From the NCBI GenBank assembly GCA_025041175.1, contig JAKCFJ010000004.1, positions 434,001 to 498,000 of the forward strand: 64,000 bases of DNA, written 5' to 3'. Position 1 is the first letter of the stretch; every line of letters begins with the position of its first letter. The notes under the pieces were generated by a model that saw nothing but the letters and a program-made list of their open reading frames with translations, searched no databases and was not told where the DNA came from. The stretch is from Halobacteriales archaeon YIM A00010. GTDB lineage: Archaea > Halobacteriota > Halobacteria > Halobacteriales > Haloarculaceae. Shown in pieces: positions 56,435 through 64,000 of the stretch. The translations under genes were made by a program, and so were the position numbers.

Positions 56435-57673
56435 ATGGATGTTGCGCACTCGCTATCTTCACCGTTGATGCAACGAACCAAACAATTCCTCAAGTCATAT
56501 GGACTCGGGCTTTTGTTTACTGCTAACGTGTTTGGGGCTGGATCAATATATATCCTAGGTAATACTGGAGCGAAAGTTGGGTACGAGTTGTTATGGACGA
56601 TGCCGCTTACCCTGCTGCTCGGTCTCGGTATGCACGAGATGTCCGGTCGACTTGCGACCATCAACCAGCCGCTGATGGAGTACATTCGGGACACTATCGG
56701 CGAATCGTCGGCGAAGCTATTGGCGTCGTTCATAGCCTTCATCATGCACTTTTGGGCGATCTCGAACTACGCCATGGGCGGCGCAGCGCTGGTCTGGCTG
56801 ACCCCGCTGAAGAACGTGTACATCGGCATCGTTCTCGTCGCTGGTATCGGTGTTGCACTGCTTGAACTTCGACTATACTCGCGCATCGAAGCAGTTATCG
56901 CGGCATTCATCCTCACAGTCTTCGGGATATACATCGTGATTGCCACGGGATTAAAGCCACCTGTACAGCAGGTAGGGGCCGGGTTTGTCCCATCATTGGA
57001 GACCAATGTGACCTACCTGTCGATGGTTATCGCATTGCTTGGGACCACGATTTACTATCCGAATTTCTTCATCCAATCAAGCATCCAACAATCAAAGGGC
57101 TGGTCGAAGATGCGTCCATACCGGGTCGATCATTTTGTCGGTCTCTGCGTTGTTATCCTGCTTAGCACAGCCGTTTTGGTGGCTTCCGCACTGGTACTTG
57201 ATCCCCACACCCCCACTCTTGTGAGTCCTGCGGAGCCATTACGGTCGGAGCTTGGTGGCTGGGCGCCCACCATCTTCGTGGTGGCTGTCTTCTTGGCGTC
57301 GCTGTCGTCCGCGACGGGGACGCTGTTCGCCGCGGGCTTCATGGTTCCACAGTCATGGGGGCGAGAGACGGTATTCGGTGATCGGGTATTCCGCCGCGTT
57401 GTCGAGATCCTCATCGGTATGTCTGTCGTTTTTGCTGTCCTTCTACTAGAGTTTACAGGTGCGAGGCCGGTCCAACTGGGTATTCTTATGCCAGCAGTCA
57501 ATGGCGTCGTCGGTCTGCCAATCACGGCGGTGGCGCTCTACTTCGCCAATCAGCGATATTTCGATCATCCGCAATGGCTCCGAATCACCCTCGTAATCGT
57601 CGTAGTGGTGACGTTCATTCTTGCACTGACGACGGGGCAAGATCTCGTTAAACAGATTCTCCAATGGCTCTAA
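56435..57673 (+). CDS. NRAMP-like transporter lacking the metal-binding motifs
   Basis: 412 residues, about 11 membrane segments with the LeuT-like NRAMP fold. TM1 aligns to NRAMP (ANVFGAGSIYILGNTGAKVG then YELLW), but the metal-binding DPGN is GAGS at residues 34-37. In TM6 the MPHN motif is YPNF at 208-211 (LLGTTIYYPNFFIQSS). Without these residues it is unlikely to carry Mn2+ or Fe2+ as classical members do. It may transport another cation such as Mg2+ or an organic solute. It stands 98 bp upstream of the phosphate carrier. Confidence 0.82.
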   Translation: MDVAHSLSSPLMQRTKQFLKSYGLGLLFTANVFGAGSIYILGNTGAKVGYELLWTMPLTLLLGLGMHEMSGRLATINQPLMEYIRDTIGESSAKLLASFIAFIMHFWAISNYAMGGAALVWLTPLKNVYIGIVLVAGIGVALLELRLYSRIEAVIAAFILTVFGIYIVIATGLKPPVQQVGAGFVPSLETNVTYLSMVIALLGTTIYYPNFFIQSSIQQSKGWSKMRPYRVDHFVGLCVVILLSTAVLVASALVLDPHTPTLVSPAEPLRSELGGWAPTIFVVAVFLASLSSATGTLFAAGFMVPQSWGRETVFGDRVFRRVVEILIGMSVVFAVLLLEFTGARPVQLGILMPAVNGVVGLPITAVALYFANQRYFDHPQWLRITLVIVVVVTFILALTTGQDLVKQILQWL

Positions 57674-57771
57674 GACACCGATTAGTTACTGTGATTACAG
57701 TATATTCCTATTGGTTGAAGGTGAAAAGAATAGCCATGTAGTCACCCCGGCTCTACTATCAAAGAGAAAAT

Positions 57772-58965
57772 ATGGTTGACCCGGTGTTCGTCACGACCGT
57801 CCTGACCACACTCATTGCAGGGATGTTTATGGCATGGTCGATTGGTGCCGTAGCGATCGGTGGCGGCGCATTCGCACCCGCGGTCGGTGCAAAAGCTATC
57901 CCAGCACGGCGTGCCGCCTATCTACTCGGGATTGTCGGTTTCTTTGGTGCCGTTCTACAGGGAGCAAGCGTGACTGGAACTGTCGGTCAAGGATTGGTCC
58001 ATGGGGAACCGCTGGCGCCACTGGCCGCCAGCGTTGCCGTTCTATTTTCGGCGATGTTAATGGCGATCGGTGCGTTCGGCCGGTACCCGATTCCAGCGGC
58101 CTTCACCGTCACGGGTGCAATGGTTGGTGCCGGACTCGCCCTCGGCGGTGCACCCGCATGGGAGACGTACGGCCAATTTGCGGCTCTGTGGGTGGTCGCT
58201 CCAGTACTCATTGGCCTGTCTTCGTATGGGATCACTAAACTCCTCACTCGGGATGATTTGCCGGCACGATATAACACCTCGGTCATCGTCGCCATACTCT
58301 TCCTGCTACTCGCCCTGTTGGAATTTTCATTTTTCGCTCCTCCCGAAGAGAGCCAGTCCATCACGGGGATGGTCGCTGGGGAACTTCCTGGGCTGTCAAG
58401 CGTTGTCTGGATTGGGATACCACTTCTATTGACGGTTAGCGGTGCGTTTCTCGGGTATCGATCGGTACTACACCACGGCGAGCGTCAGACGAACCAGCAG
58501 TTGCTAATCTGGCTCGGATCATTCGTCGCGTTCTCCGGTGCTGGTAATCAGATCGGACTCGCAGTCGGACCACTGTTCCCCTTGATGGATTCACTGGAAC
58601 TCTCATCGGGAATTGTACTAGTCGCTGCATCAGGGGGAGTAGTGGTTGGCGCATGGACCGGTGCCCCACGGTTGATCGAAGCTGTCGCCAAGGAATACGC
58701 GACACTGTCTCACTCTCGATCGGTTGCTGCTTTGCTTCCAGCATTCATCGTAGCTCAGATCGGTATCCAGTATGGGATCCCCGTATCGTTCAATGAAATC
58801 ATCATAAGTGCGATCATTGGAAGTGGGCTGGTGGAAGAGGGCGTTGGCGATGTGAGTCCACAGAAACTGTATTTCACGATCGTTGCTTGGATTATGTCGT
58901 TGGTCAGCGCGTTTCTCGTCACGTATGGTGTTGTTCAGTATCTCGTCAACTGGGGTTTCATATGA
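57772..58965 (+). CDS. Inorganic phosphate transporter, Pit/PHO4 family
   Basis: 397 residues with about 10 membrane segments in two inverted halves. Halves are seen as MFMAWSIGAVAIGGGAFAPA then VGAKAIPARRAA, and SGAGNQIGLAVGPLFPLMDS. The C-terminal QYGIPVSFNEIIISAIIGSG is a strong PHO4 signature. In the first half the usual Asn residues near GANxxxN are replaced (GAVAIGGG), so affinity or ion coupling may differ. Expected role: phosphate uptake driven by cations. Its stop overlaps the next start by ATGA. Confidence 0.88.
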   Translation: MVDPVFVTTVLTTLIAGMFMAWSIGAVAIGGGAFAPAVGAKAIPARRAAYLLGIVGFFGAVLQGASVTGTVGQGLVHGEPLAPLAASVAVLFSAMLMAIGAFGRYPIPAAFTVTGAMVGAGLALGGAPAWETYGQFAALWVVAPVLIGLSSYGITKLLTRDDLPARYNTSVIVAILFLLLALLEFSFFAPPEESQSITGMVAGELPGLSSVVWIGIPLLLTVSGAFLGYRSVLHHGERQTNQQLLIWLGSFVAFSGAGNQIGLAVGPLFPLMDSLELSSGIVLVAASGGVVVGAWTGAPRLIEAVAKEYATLSHSRSVAALLPAFIVAQIGIQYGIPVSFNEIIISAIIGSGLVEEGVGDVSPQKLYFTIVAWIMSLVSAFLVTYGVVQYLVNWGFI

Positions 58966-59369
58966 AAAATTGGTTCCATTACCTAGTCATGATCGCTGAG
59001 TTGGGCGTTGACGGTGTGAGTCTGCCTTATCTGCTTTCGCCAGCCTTCGGGACGAGTGGACCACCGACCCCATCGTCTTCACTCTCACACTCGGTGGGGG
59101 AGGGTTGGATCGCCGTGACCACGGAGCTACCGGTGGCCGCACAGTGGTTCATGCCAATAATACTCGTTGCAGCCTTCGAACTTCGATTTCTTCGACAGCA
59201 TCTCGACACGAACTACACCAACGGTGGGAAGGGAGGATTGTATGACACCCTTGGCGTAGCGAACGTGGTGACGCTTGCCCGTGGCGAGGTCTTCGCGGCT
59301 GTCGCTGGCTTTGCCGCCGTCGAACCCCCAAGATGGCGATTGGATGTTGAGGATATCCTCCACGACTGA
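58962..59369 (+). CDS. N-terminal part of a CDP-alcohol phosphatidyltransferase-like membrane protein
   Basis: 135 residues translationally coupled to the Pit gene. Starts with a membrane-leaning segment (KNWFHYLVMIAELGVDGVSL), and near the end GLYDTLGVANVVTLARGEVF matches the segment just before the CDP-alcohol transferase signature. The DGx2AR...Gx3D motif that should follow is absent, and the frame ends with VEDILHD. Probably truncated and inactive. Confidence 0.5.
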   Translation: MKNWFHYLVMIAELGVDGVSLPYLLSPAFGTSGPPTPSSSLSHSVGEGWIAVTTELPVAAQWFMPIILVAAFELRFLRQHLDTNYTNGGKGGLYDTLGVANVVTLARGEVFAAVAGFAAVEPPRWRLDVEDILHD

Positions 59370-59615
59370 CGCGACTGGGACCCGAGAGGACGGCAGTGAC
59401 TCCTAACCCTGGGAGAATTCAGCGTAGTACTCTTGAACCGACGAAGACGAAGAGTCGCATCGATGACCGGCAAAAACAGCGTCTGATATACTATCAGTCA
59501 GAAGTCTTTGCACATATATTGTCACCGGATCCAGTGACAGCAGCCAACTCATATACAATATCGTGAACGGATTTCTGACCGACAGTATAGTTCTCGGCGA
59601 GGACAGTCGGGCGAT
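59370..59615. other. Intergenic region
   Basis: No gene seen. It contains possible remnants of the phosphatidyltransferase gene and the 3' flank of the lipoprotein gene. Confidence 0.3.
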
Positions 59616-60218
59616 TCAGATGCTTGGAACGGTCTCAACCGCTGGCGGGTCCCGCTTGGACATAATTGAACTCGCCACGAGTTCGCCGTACTCCATTGCC
59701 GAATACTCACTGGCGTTGTATCGTTCCGCGTCCTCCGCCGCAATCTCGGCGACGCCGTACGTCGAGGACCGCTCGTTGGCGATGGTGACTTCGAGCACCG
59801 TGGTGTGATATCTGGTCTCGACGAGTGCGGCGTACGCACCGGCAATCAGTCCGAGTTCGTGGAGAACTCCCTCGTTTGGGGACTGCCGGGTGCTGTATTC
59901 GAGTGTCAGCACGTCGTGGATCGTTTCGAGCGATTCGACCGCGATGCCCTCCGCTTCGAGTGCCGTCACGAACTCCTCTTCGGTGGCGATATCCGCGTCC
60001 GCGAGGGCGGTGATTCCCGCTTCGAGCACCGCGGTCCGCTCCTCGACCGGCAGGTCGGGGAGCTGTCCGGAGAGCGGAATCTTCTCGTTCGGCGGAAACT
60101 CCTGACCGATTTCTTTGGTACAGCCAGCGAGGGCCGACAGCCCGAGGACAGCCCCCCACCGAAGCATCACCCGCTGGGACAACCGGCGAGAGCGGTCCGG
60201 TGGTCGCGAGCGTGTCAT
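59616..60218 (-). CDS. Predicted lipoprotein of unknown function
   Basis: 200 residues. The N-terminus RRLSQRVMLRWGAVLGLSAL leads into the lipobox LAGC (Cys at about 33), with a twin Arg nearby, so Tat-type export and lipid anchoring are likely. The mature part is acidic and helical with no recognised domain (EERTAVLEAGITALADADIA, GLIAGAYAALVETRYHTTVL). It is divergent from the antiporter gene with 89 bp between starts. Confidence 0.75.
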   Translation of the reverse strand: MTRSRPPDRSRRLSQRVMLRWGAVLGLSALAGCTKEIGQEFPPNEKIPLSGQLPDLPVEERTAVLEAGITALADADIATEEEFVTALEAEGIAVESLETIHDVLTLEYSTRQSPNEGVLHELGLIAGAYAALVETRYHTTVLEVTIANERSSTYGVAEIAAEDAERYNASEYSAMEYGELVASSIMSKRDPPAVETVPSI

Positions 60219-60307
60219 GTCGACGCTGTGAATTCGATAGCTATGTGCGTTTCTCCTGTATATTCCGGGCTTGCCCTTTTGACGGTGGTCCGCATACGAG
60301 GAGCGAC

Positions 60308-61564
60308 ATGGTTGTCGAGTTGTATACTGCCGGACTGGTCGCTGTTGGAGTTGTGCTGCTCGGCGTCGGGGTACTTCCGCGGCTCATCGGGAACCGGCCG
60401 GTCTCACTACCAATCTTCTTCGTCGGGTTCGGCGTGGTCGTCTTCTCGCTCCCGTTCGTGCCGTTCGTCCCCGACCCACTCCAACAGGGCGAAACCGCCG
60501 AACGGCTCGCCGAACTCGGCGTCATCGTCGCGCTGATGGCTGTCGGCCTGAAAATCGACCGCCCGCCCGGTCTCGCCGAGTGGTCCGTGACGTGGCGGTT
60601 GCTCGCGGTCACGATGCCGCTCTCGATTGCCGGCGCTGCCGTTTTGGGCTGGTGGACCGTTGGATTGGTCGTTCCAACGGCGGTGTTGCTGGGGGCAGTC
60701 ATCGCGCCGACCGATCCAGTGCTGGCCTCGGAGGTACAGGTCGGGGACCCGGGCGAAGGGATGGCCGACGAAACCGAACTGGACGGAAACCGCGAAAAGG
60801 AGGTTCGCTTTGCGCTCTCCTCGGAGGCCGGGCTGAACGACGGGCTTGCCTTCCCGTTCACCAATCTGGCGGTTGCGCTCGCGCTGGTGGGTCTCGCTCC
60901 GGGTAACTGGGTGGGCGAGTGGCTGCTCGTTGACGTTGTCTACCGAATTGCCGTCGGCACGCTCGCCGGCGTCGCGCTCGGCTGGCTGTTGGCCCGTATC
61001 ATCTTCATCACCGTGCCCCAGACGGAGGTCGCACGGTCGGTGCAGGGGGTAGAGGCGCTCGCCGGCACGCTCCTCGTCTACGGGCTCACGGAACTCGCGG
61101 GCGGATACGGTTTCATCGCGGTGTTCGTCGCCGCAACGATGATCCGGAACTACGAACGCACCCACGAGTACAACGAGCCGCTCCACCGCATCACCGAACT
61201 CACCGAACAGATCGTGATGGCGCTCGTTATGGTGTTGTTCGGCGGCGCGCTCGCCGGCGGCCTGCTCGCACCACTGACACTCGACGCGATCCTCGCAGCC
61301 GTCGCAATCGTCTTCGTCGTCAGGCCGGCGGCCGGCCTCGTCGGCCTGCTCGGTTTCGAACGCGATTGGGCTGAGCGGGCGACGGTCGCCTTCTTCGGTA
61401 TTCGTGGCCTCGGTTCCTTTTATTACCTCTCGCACGGGCTAAACGAGGGCGTGTTCCCGGATGCCGACTTGCTGTGGGCAGTAGTCGGGCTGGTCGTGCT
61501 CATCTCAGTCGTCGTTCACGGTATCGCCGCCACGCCAATAGTCTCGATGGTCGAAGCCGAGTGA
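60308..61564 (+). CDS. Sodium/proton antiporter, CPA1-type
   Basis: 418 residues from the ATG at 60308, about 12 membrane segments. The ion-binding helix is LLGAVIAPTDPVLASEVQVG, and the SSEAGLNDGLAFPF segment is a CPA1 hallmark with the key Asp. GIRGLGSFYYLSHGLNEG lies near the C-terminus. There is no soluble tail. The role is Na+ or K+ extrusion in exchange for H+, needed for salt and pH balance. Confidence 0.93.
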   Translation: MVVELYTAGLVAVGVVLLGVGVLPRLIGNRPVSLPIFFVGFGVVVFSLPFVPFVPDPLQQGETAERLAELGVIVALMAVGLKIDRPPGLAEWSVTWRLLAVTMPLSIAGAAVLGWWTVGLVVPTAVLLGAVIAPTDPVLASEVQVGDPGEGMADETELDGNREKEVRFALSSEAGLNDGLAFPFTNLAVALALVGLAPGNWVGEWLLVDVVYRIAVGTLAGVALGWLLARIIFITVPQTEVARSVQGVEALAGTLLVYGLTELAGGYGFIAVFVAATMIRNYERTHEYNEPLHRITELTEQIVMALVMVLFGGALAGGLLAPLTLDAILAAVAIVFVVRPAAGLVGLLGFERDWAERATVAFFGIRGLGSFYYLSHGLNEGVFPDADLLWAVVGLVVLISVVVHGIAATPIVSMVEAE

Positions 61565-61656
61565 ACAGCGGCCGGACGCCGGTCAAACGACCGACGGTCA
61601 TCCATCGAAGATGTCGTAGACCCGCACTCGTCTTCGGTTTCTTCGACGCTATCTCG

Positions 61657-61990
61657 GAATCCGTCACGGCCTTCACTTCGCGGGCATCGACAGCATCGAG
61701 TTCTTCAGCCGTATCGAATCGCGCGCCGGCCCCGATTCGCAGAACGAGACGACGGCGGCAGCCGAGGCAACCCTGCGGGTCTTCGGCGAGCGGACCGCGT
61801 GCGGGCAAGCCAAATTGCTGACTGCCGCCCGGTAAACCTTGAGAGAGCCCTGACTGCTGGGGAAAACGAACAGGCGACTGAGTTTCCTCCAGAGGAGTTC
61901 GTCGAGCGGGTGCGCGAGTACGAACCGGAGCAGAAGGCCGGACTCGCCGTATCTACAAGCGGTGCTCTCGTTTTGTCAGTGAGAGAGTAA
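61657..61990 (+). pseudogene. DUF2267 protein, interrupted by a frameshift
   Basis: GIDSIEFFSRIESRAGPDSQ, then NETTAAAEATLRVFGERTAC and AKLLTAAR, matches the start of DUF2267 but stops there. The continuation LTAGENEQATEFPPEEFVER followed by VREYEPEQKAGLAV is in a different frame after about 61835. No clean start codon remains. The 3' end overlaps the convergent otsA stop. Confidence 0.55.
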
Positions 61991-63529
61991 TCGTTCAGTA
62001 CCATCGGGTAGGGACGTCGGCTCGGTGTCCTGCAGTGTCTGTGCAGTCTGGAAAATGGTGTTCATCCATGCATAGAGATCGGCTGATTCGACGTGCTCTC
62101 GGAGCTGTCGCATTCGCGTTCGCCGCTCGGCCGCTGGCATCGTCAAAGCGGTACTAATCATTTCGACAACGCCTTCTGTGTCATACGGATTGATCGTTAC
62201 CGCATGGGTTCCAAGTTGATCATGAGCACCGGTGAACTCGCTGAGCATCAGAACGCCCGGGTGGTCACCCTGCGCGGCGACATACTCTTTCGCCACGAGG
62301 TTCATCCCGTCGCGGAGTGAACTCACGAGGGCCACGTCGCTCTGATGGTAGAGACCAGCCATTGCCGCCCGTGAAAGCATGTCGTCTGTATAGATAATCG
62401 GTTGCCAGTCGGCAGTGCCAAATCGTCTGTTAATTCGCTCGATCGCGGTCGTCACCTCCTCCTGCACTGCTTGATATGCCGGGATTTTCGATCGGCTTTC
62501 GGAGGCTTTTTGGATGTATGTCATCTGCTCGCGCCACTCTGGATGTGTCTCCCAAAAGTATTCGAGCGCATCAAGGCGCTTGATGATACCTTTGGTGTAG
62601 TCAAGTCGATCGACCCCGAGGACGATGGCGGTGTCGCTGGCAATCCCGTGATCGTTTGTGAATCGTTGCCAGAACGTCCGCGCGTCCGGCGAGCCACTCA
62701 GTCGCGTAATCTGGGATGCGTCGACCCCCATTGGGAACGCGCGGACCACTGCCCACTGACCGTCATAGTGGATGCGACTCCGGGGCCAATCAACGGTAGC
62801 ATCGTCGAGCCCGGCCGCGGCACAGCTGAGAAACTGCGCACAGTCCCGCTCAGTGTGGAATCCGAGAAGATCGTTCGCAAGCAGGCCGTTAAGCAGAGTA
62901 TCGTAGTGGGGACAGACCCGAAAGGTGTCCCACGTCGGCCACGGGATGTGCCAGAACTGCATGAGGAACTGGTTCTCAGACACCTGTGAGCGGACTCGAC
63001 GCGGAGCCAGCGCAAGATGGTAGTCCTGAAACCAGATCAGCGAATCGTCTGCCGCTTGGTCGGCGACTGCATCGGCGAACGTGGTATTCACGTGGCAATA
63101 CTGCTCCCAGAACTGGTCGATGAGTCGCAAATTCGCCAGAAAGCCATGACAGAGTGGCCAGAGGACCTGATTGCTATAGCCATAATAATAGTTATCCACT
63201 TCATCGTCGCTCAACCAGAGCCGCTGGAGCGTGTATCCGGGATCACTCGGTGGCACGCGGACACGGCCGGCCTCATCCGTGACAGCTGCGTCGGCATCGC
63301 CGTCTCCCCACGCGATCCACGTGCCATCGGTCTGCTGTACTACTGGATCGAGTCCCGCTGTCAGCCCGCCAGCTGGTTCCTCAACGACGATCTGCCGCTG
63401 GCCATCGGTCTGTTCGTAGGTGTGGGCGTAGGGCTGGCGATTCGAAGCGACGATCAGGTCCTTGTCACTGAGGAGGGACGTGATGACATCACCTGATCGC
63501 TTAGTGGTAAGCTGATCGAATTGAGTCAT
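61976..63529 (-). CDS. otsA: Trehalose-6-phosphate synthase, GT20 family
   Basis: 517 residues. Makes trehalose 6-phosphate from a nucleotide-sugar glucose donor and glucose 6-phosphate for osmoprotection. The N-terminal VASNRQPYAHTYEQ and the GGLTAGLDPV loop, the WFQDYHLALAPRRVR and FWHIPWP motifs, the phosphate contact VLGVDRLDYTKGIIKRLDAL and the donor site SLRDGMNLVAKEYVAAQ are all present. Length and motif order match OtsA. The otsB phosphatase is not in the window. It is coupled to the upstream gene by a 4-bp ATGA overlap. Confidence 0.95.
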   Translation of the reverse strand: MTQFDQLTTKRSGDVITSLLSDKDLIVASNRQPYAHTYEQTDGQRQIVVEEPAGGLTAGLDPVVQQTDGTWIAWGDGDADAAVTDEAGRVRVPPSDPGYTLQRLWLSDDEVDNYYYGYSNQVLWPLCHGFLANLRLIDQFWEQYCHVNTTFADAVADQAADDSLIWFQDYHLALAPRRVRSQVSENQFLMQFWHIPWPTWDTFRVCPHYDTLLNGLLANDLLGFHTERDCAQFLSCAAAGLDDATVDWPRSRIHYDGQWAVVRAFPMGVDASQITRLSGSPDARTFWQRFTNDHGIASDTAIVLGVDRLDYTKGIIKRLDALEYFWETHPEWREQMTYIQKASESRSKIPAYQAVQEEVTTAIERINRRFGTADWQPIIYTDDMLSRAAMAGLYHQSDVALVSSLRDGMNLVAKEYVAAQGDHPGVLMLSEFTGAHDQLGTHAVTINPYDTEGVVEMISTALTMPAAERRTRMRQLREHVESADLYAWMNTIFQTAQTLQDTEPTSLPDGTERLLSH

Positions 63530-63933
63530 GGGCTTTCTGGGTGGTATCGATGTTCGGTGACGTTTGAGATCGGTGGGTCCTGCTGTCCGCCGCTCTCCTC
63601 GAACATCGTCGTGAGAGCGAGCCCCTCCGTCGATAGCGTCTCTTGTAAGGCATGATTAATTTGTTCCATGCCCGTTCGCAGCGCAGCACGCGCTGTTTCC
63701 TGTGTCGTGACACGAGCAATGAGGACATCACTCGTGAGTTCTCCACGGCGCTGGTGGGCTCTCACTTTCCAGTAATCGCCTGGCTGACGGCCCGTCTGAT
63801 TCGACCCGACCATGGCCGCTGTGGCTTCAACCTCAAACCGACCGTTATCGCGCCTGAATACGAGTTTGTTTGGCTCACATTGCGTGCATGTCCATCCCAC
63901 TGGCAGCTCGAAGTCAGCCGGAAGCGTGTTCAT
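63526..63933 (-). CDS. Hypothetical protein coupled to otsA
   Basis: 135 residues. Two Cys near the start (CTQCEP) and an alpha/beta body (GDYWKVRAHQRRGELTSDVL, ARAALRTGMEQINHALQETL). The overlap with otsA (ATGA, 63526-63529) implies one mRNA with this gene first. Family not recognised with confidence. Confidence 0.7.
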   Translation of the reverse strand: MNTLPADFELPVGWTCTQCEPNKLVFRRDNGRFEVEATAAMVGSNQTGRQPGDYWKVRAHQRRGELTSDVLIARVTTQETARAALRTGMEQINHALQETLSTEGLALTTMFEESGGQQDPPISNVTEHRYHPESP

Positions 63934-64000
63934 ATCTCAATGAACGCAAAGGCCGATCCAGAAGGTTATGCTTGCATCAGCCGATAATTTCTGATCACAC

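Noticed and set aside
1-64000. CRISPR arrays, rRNA genes and intact tRNA genes
   Set aside because: Reading through the window I found no regularly spaced repeats and no rRNA or full tRNA structure.

Overview
The window comes from a haloarchaeon (class Halobacteria). The predicted proteins are strongly acidic. There is an Orc1/Cdc6 initiator with G-string origin boxes, an archaeal aCPSF1 ribonuclease, several bacterio-opsin-activator (HTH_10) regulators, Tat-type lipoproteins, many small zinc-finger proteins, and TATA-like boxes placed for leaderless or short-leader transcripts. An origin sits beside a dense set of insertion sequences, truncated genes and frameshifted genes. This fits a secondary chromosome, a megaplasmid or a variable chromosomal region better than conserved core chromosome. 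The genus cannot be fixed from sequence alone.

Layout. 1-2340: a gene cut by the left edge, then a replication origin: orc1/cdc6 (minus strand) with five copies of a G-rich box ending in GTGTAA around an AT-rich stretch. 2338-6421: an APH-like kinase, a hydrolase fragment, and a HAD-NUDIX fusion next to an IS5-type element. 6418-9100: an Mrr-like nuclease, small hypotheticals and an HNH endonuclease. 9157-12615: an asparagine-synthetase-like enzyme without the glutaminase cysteine, a divergent APH-like kinase and two unannotated small ORFs. 12666-16445: a decayed serine recombinase, an acetolactate-synthase-type enzyme, a truncated transposase and hairpin-rich DNA. 16446-23625: a redox island with a flavodoxin lipoprotein, two aldo/keto reductases, a cupin, two damaged HTH_10 regulators, a prolyl iminopeptidase and a quinone reductase. 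24033-28209: an SDR pseudogene, a truncated glpA with a zinc-finger microprotein upstream, and an IS4-type transposase. 28299-35258: aCPSF1, then a second redox cluster (ABM monooxygenase, HTH_10 regulator, FAD oxidoreductase, FMN reductase, DUF5519 protein, MFS exporter). 35490-38113: a broken and an intact copy of a long DDE transposase. 38254-41087: an HxlR regulator, tryptophanase and a B3/B4-domain protein. 41509-42909: nested remnants (antitoxin, TnpB, SLC13 permease). 44107-48725: a large PAS/GAF/HTH_10 sensor-regulator and two smaller HTH_10 genes, one broken, then a zinc ribbon. 50345-61564: membrane transport, with two cation/proton antiporters, an NRAMP-like carrier and a Pit phosphate carrier. 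61657-63933: a broken DUF2267 gene and otsA (trehalose-6-phosphate synthase) with a translationally coupled partner.

How the genes may work together. Three short repeated motifs each link neighbouring genes into a likely regulon. A 29-bp motif lies before the cupin/aldo-keto operon and before the second aldo/keto reductase. A 14-bp GTGAA-N4-TTCAC palindrome lies at three places in the second redox cluster. A 21-bp element lies exactly 35 bp before both the HxlR gene and tnaA. The antiporters, phosphate carrier and otsA suit osmotic and ionic stress. I see no CRISPR array, rRNA gene or intact tRNA. The best candidates for something undescribed are the cysteine-less asparagine-synthetase/kinase/small-ORF locus, the nuclease at 6418-7602, and the tnaA/HxlR element.
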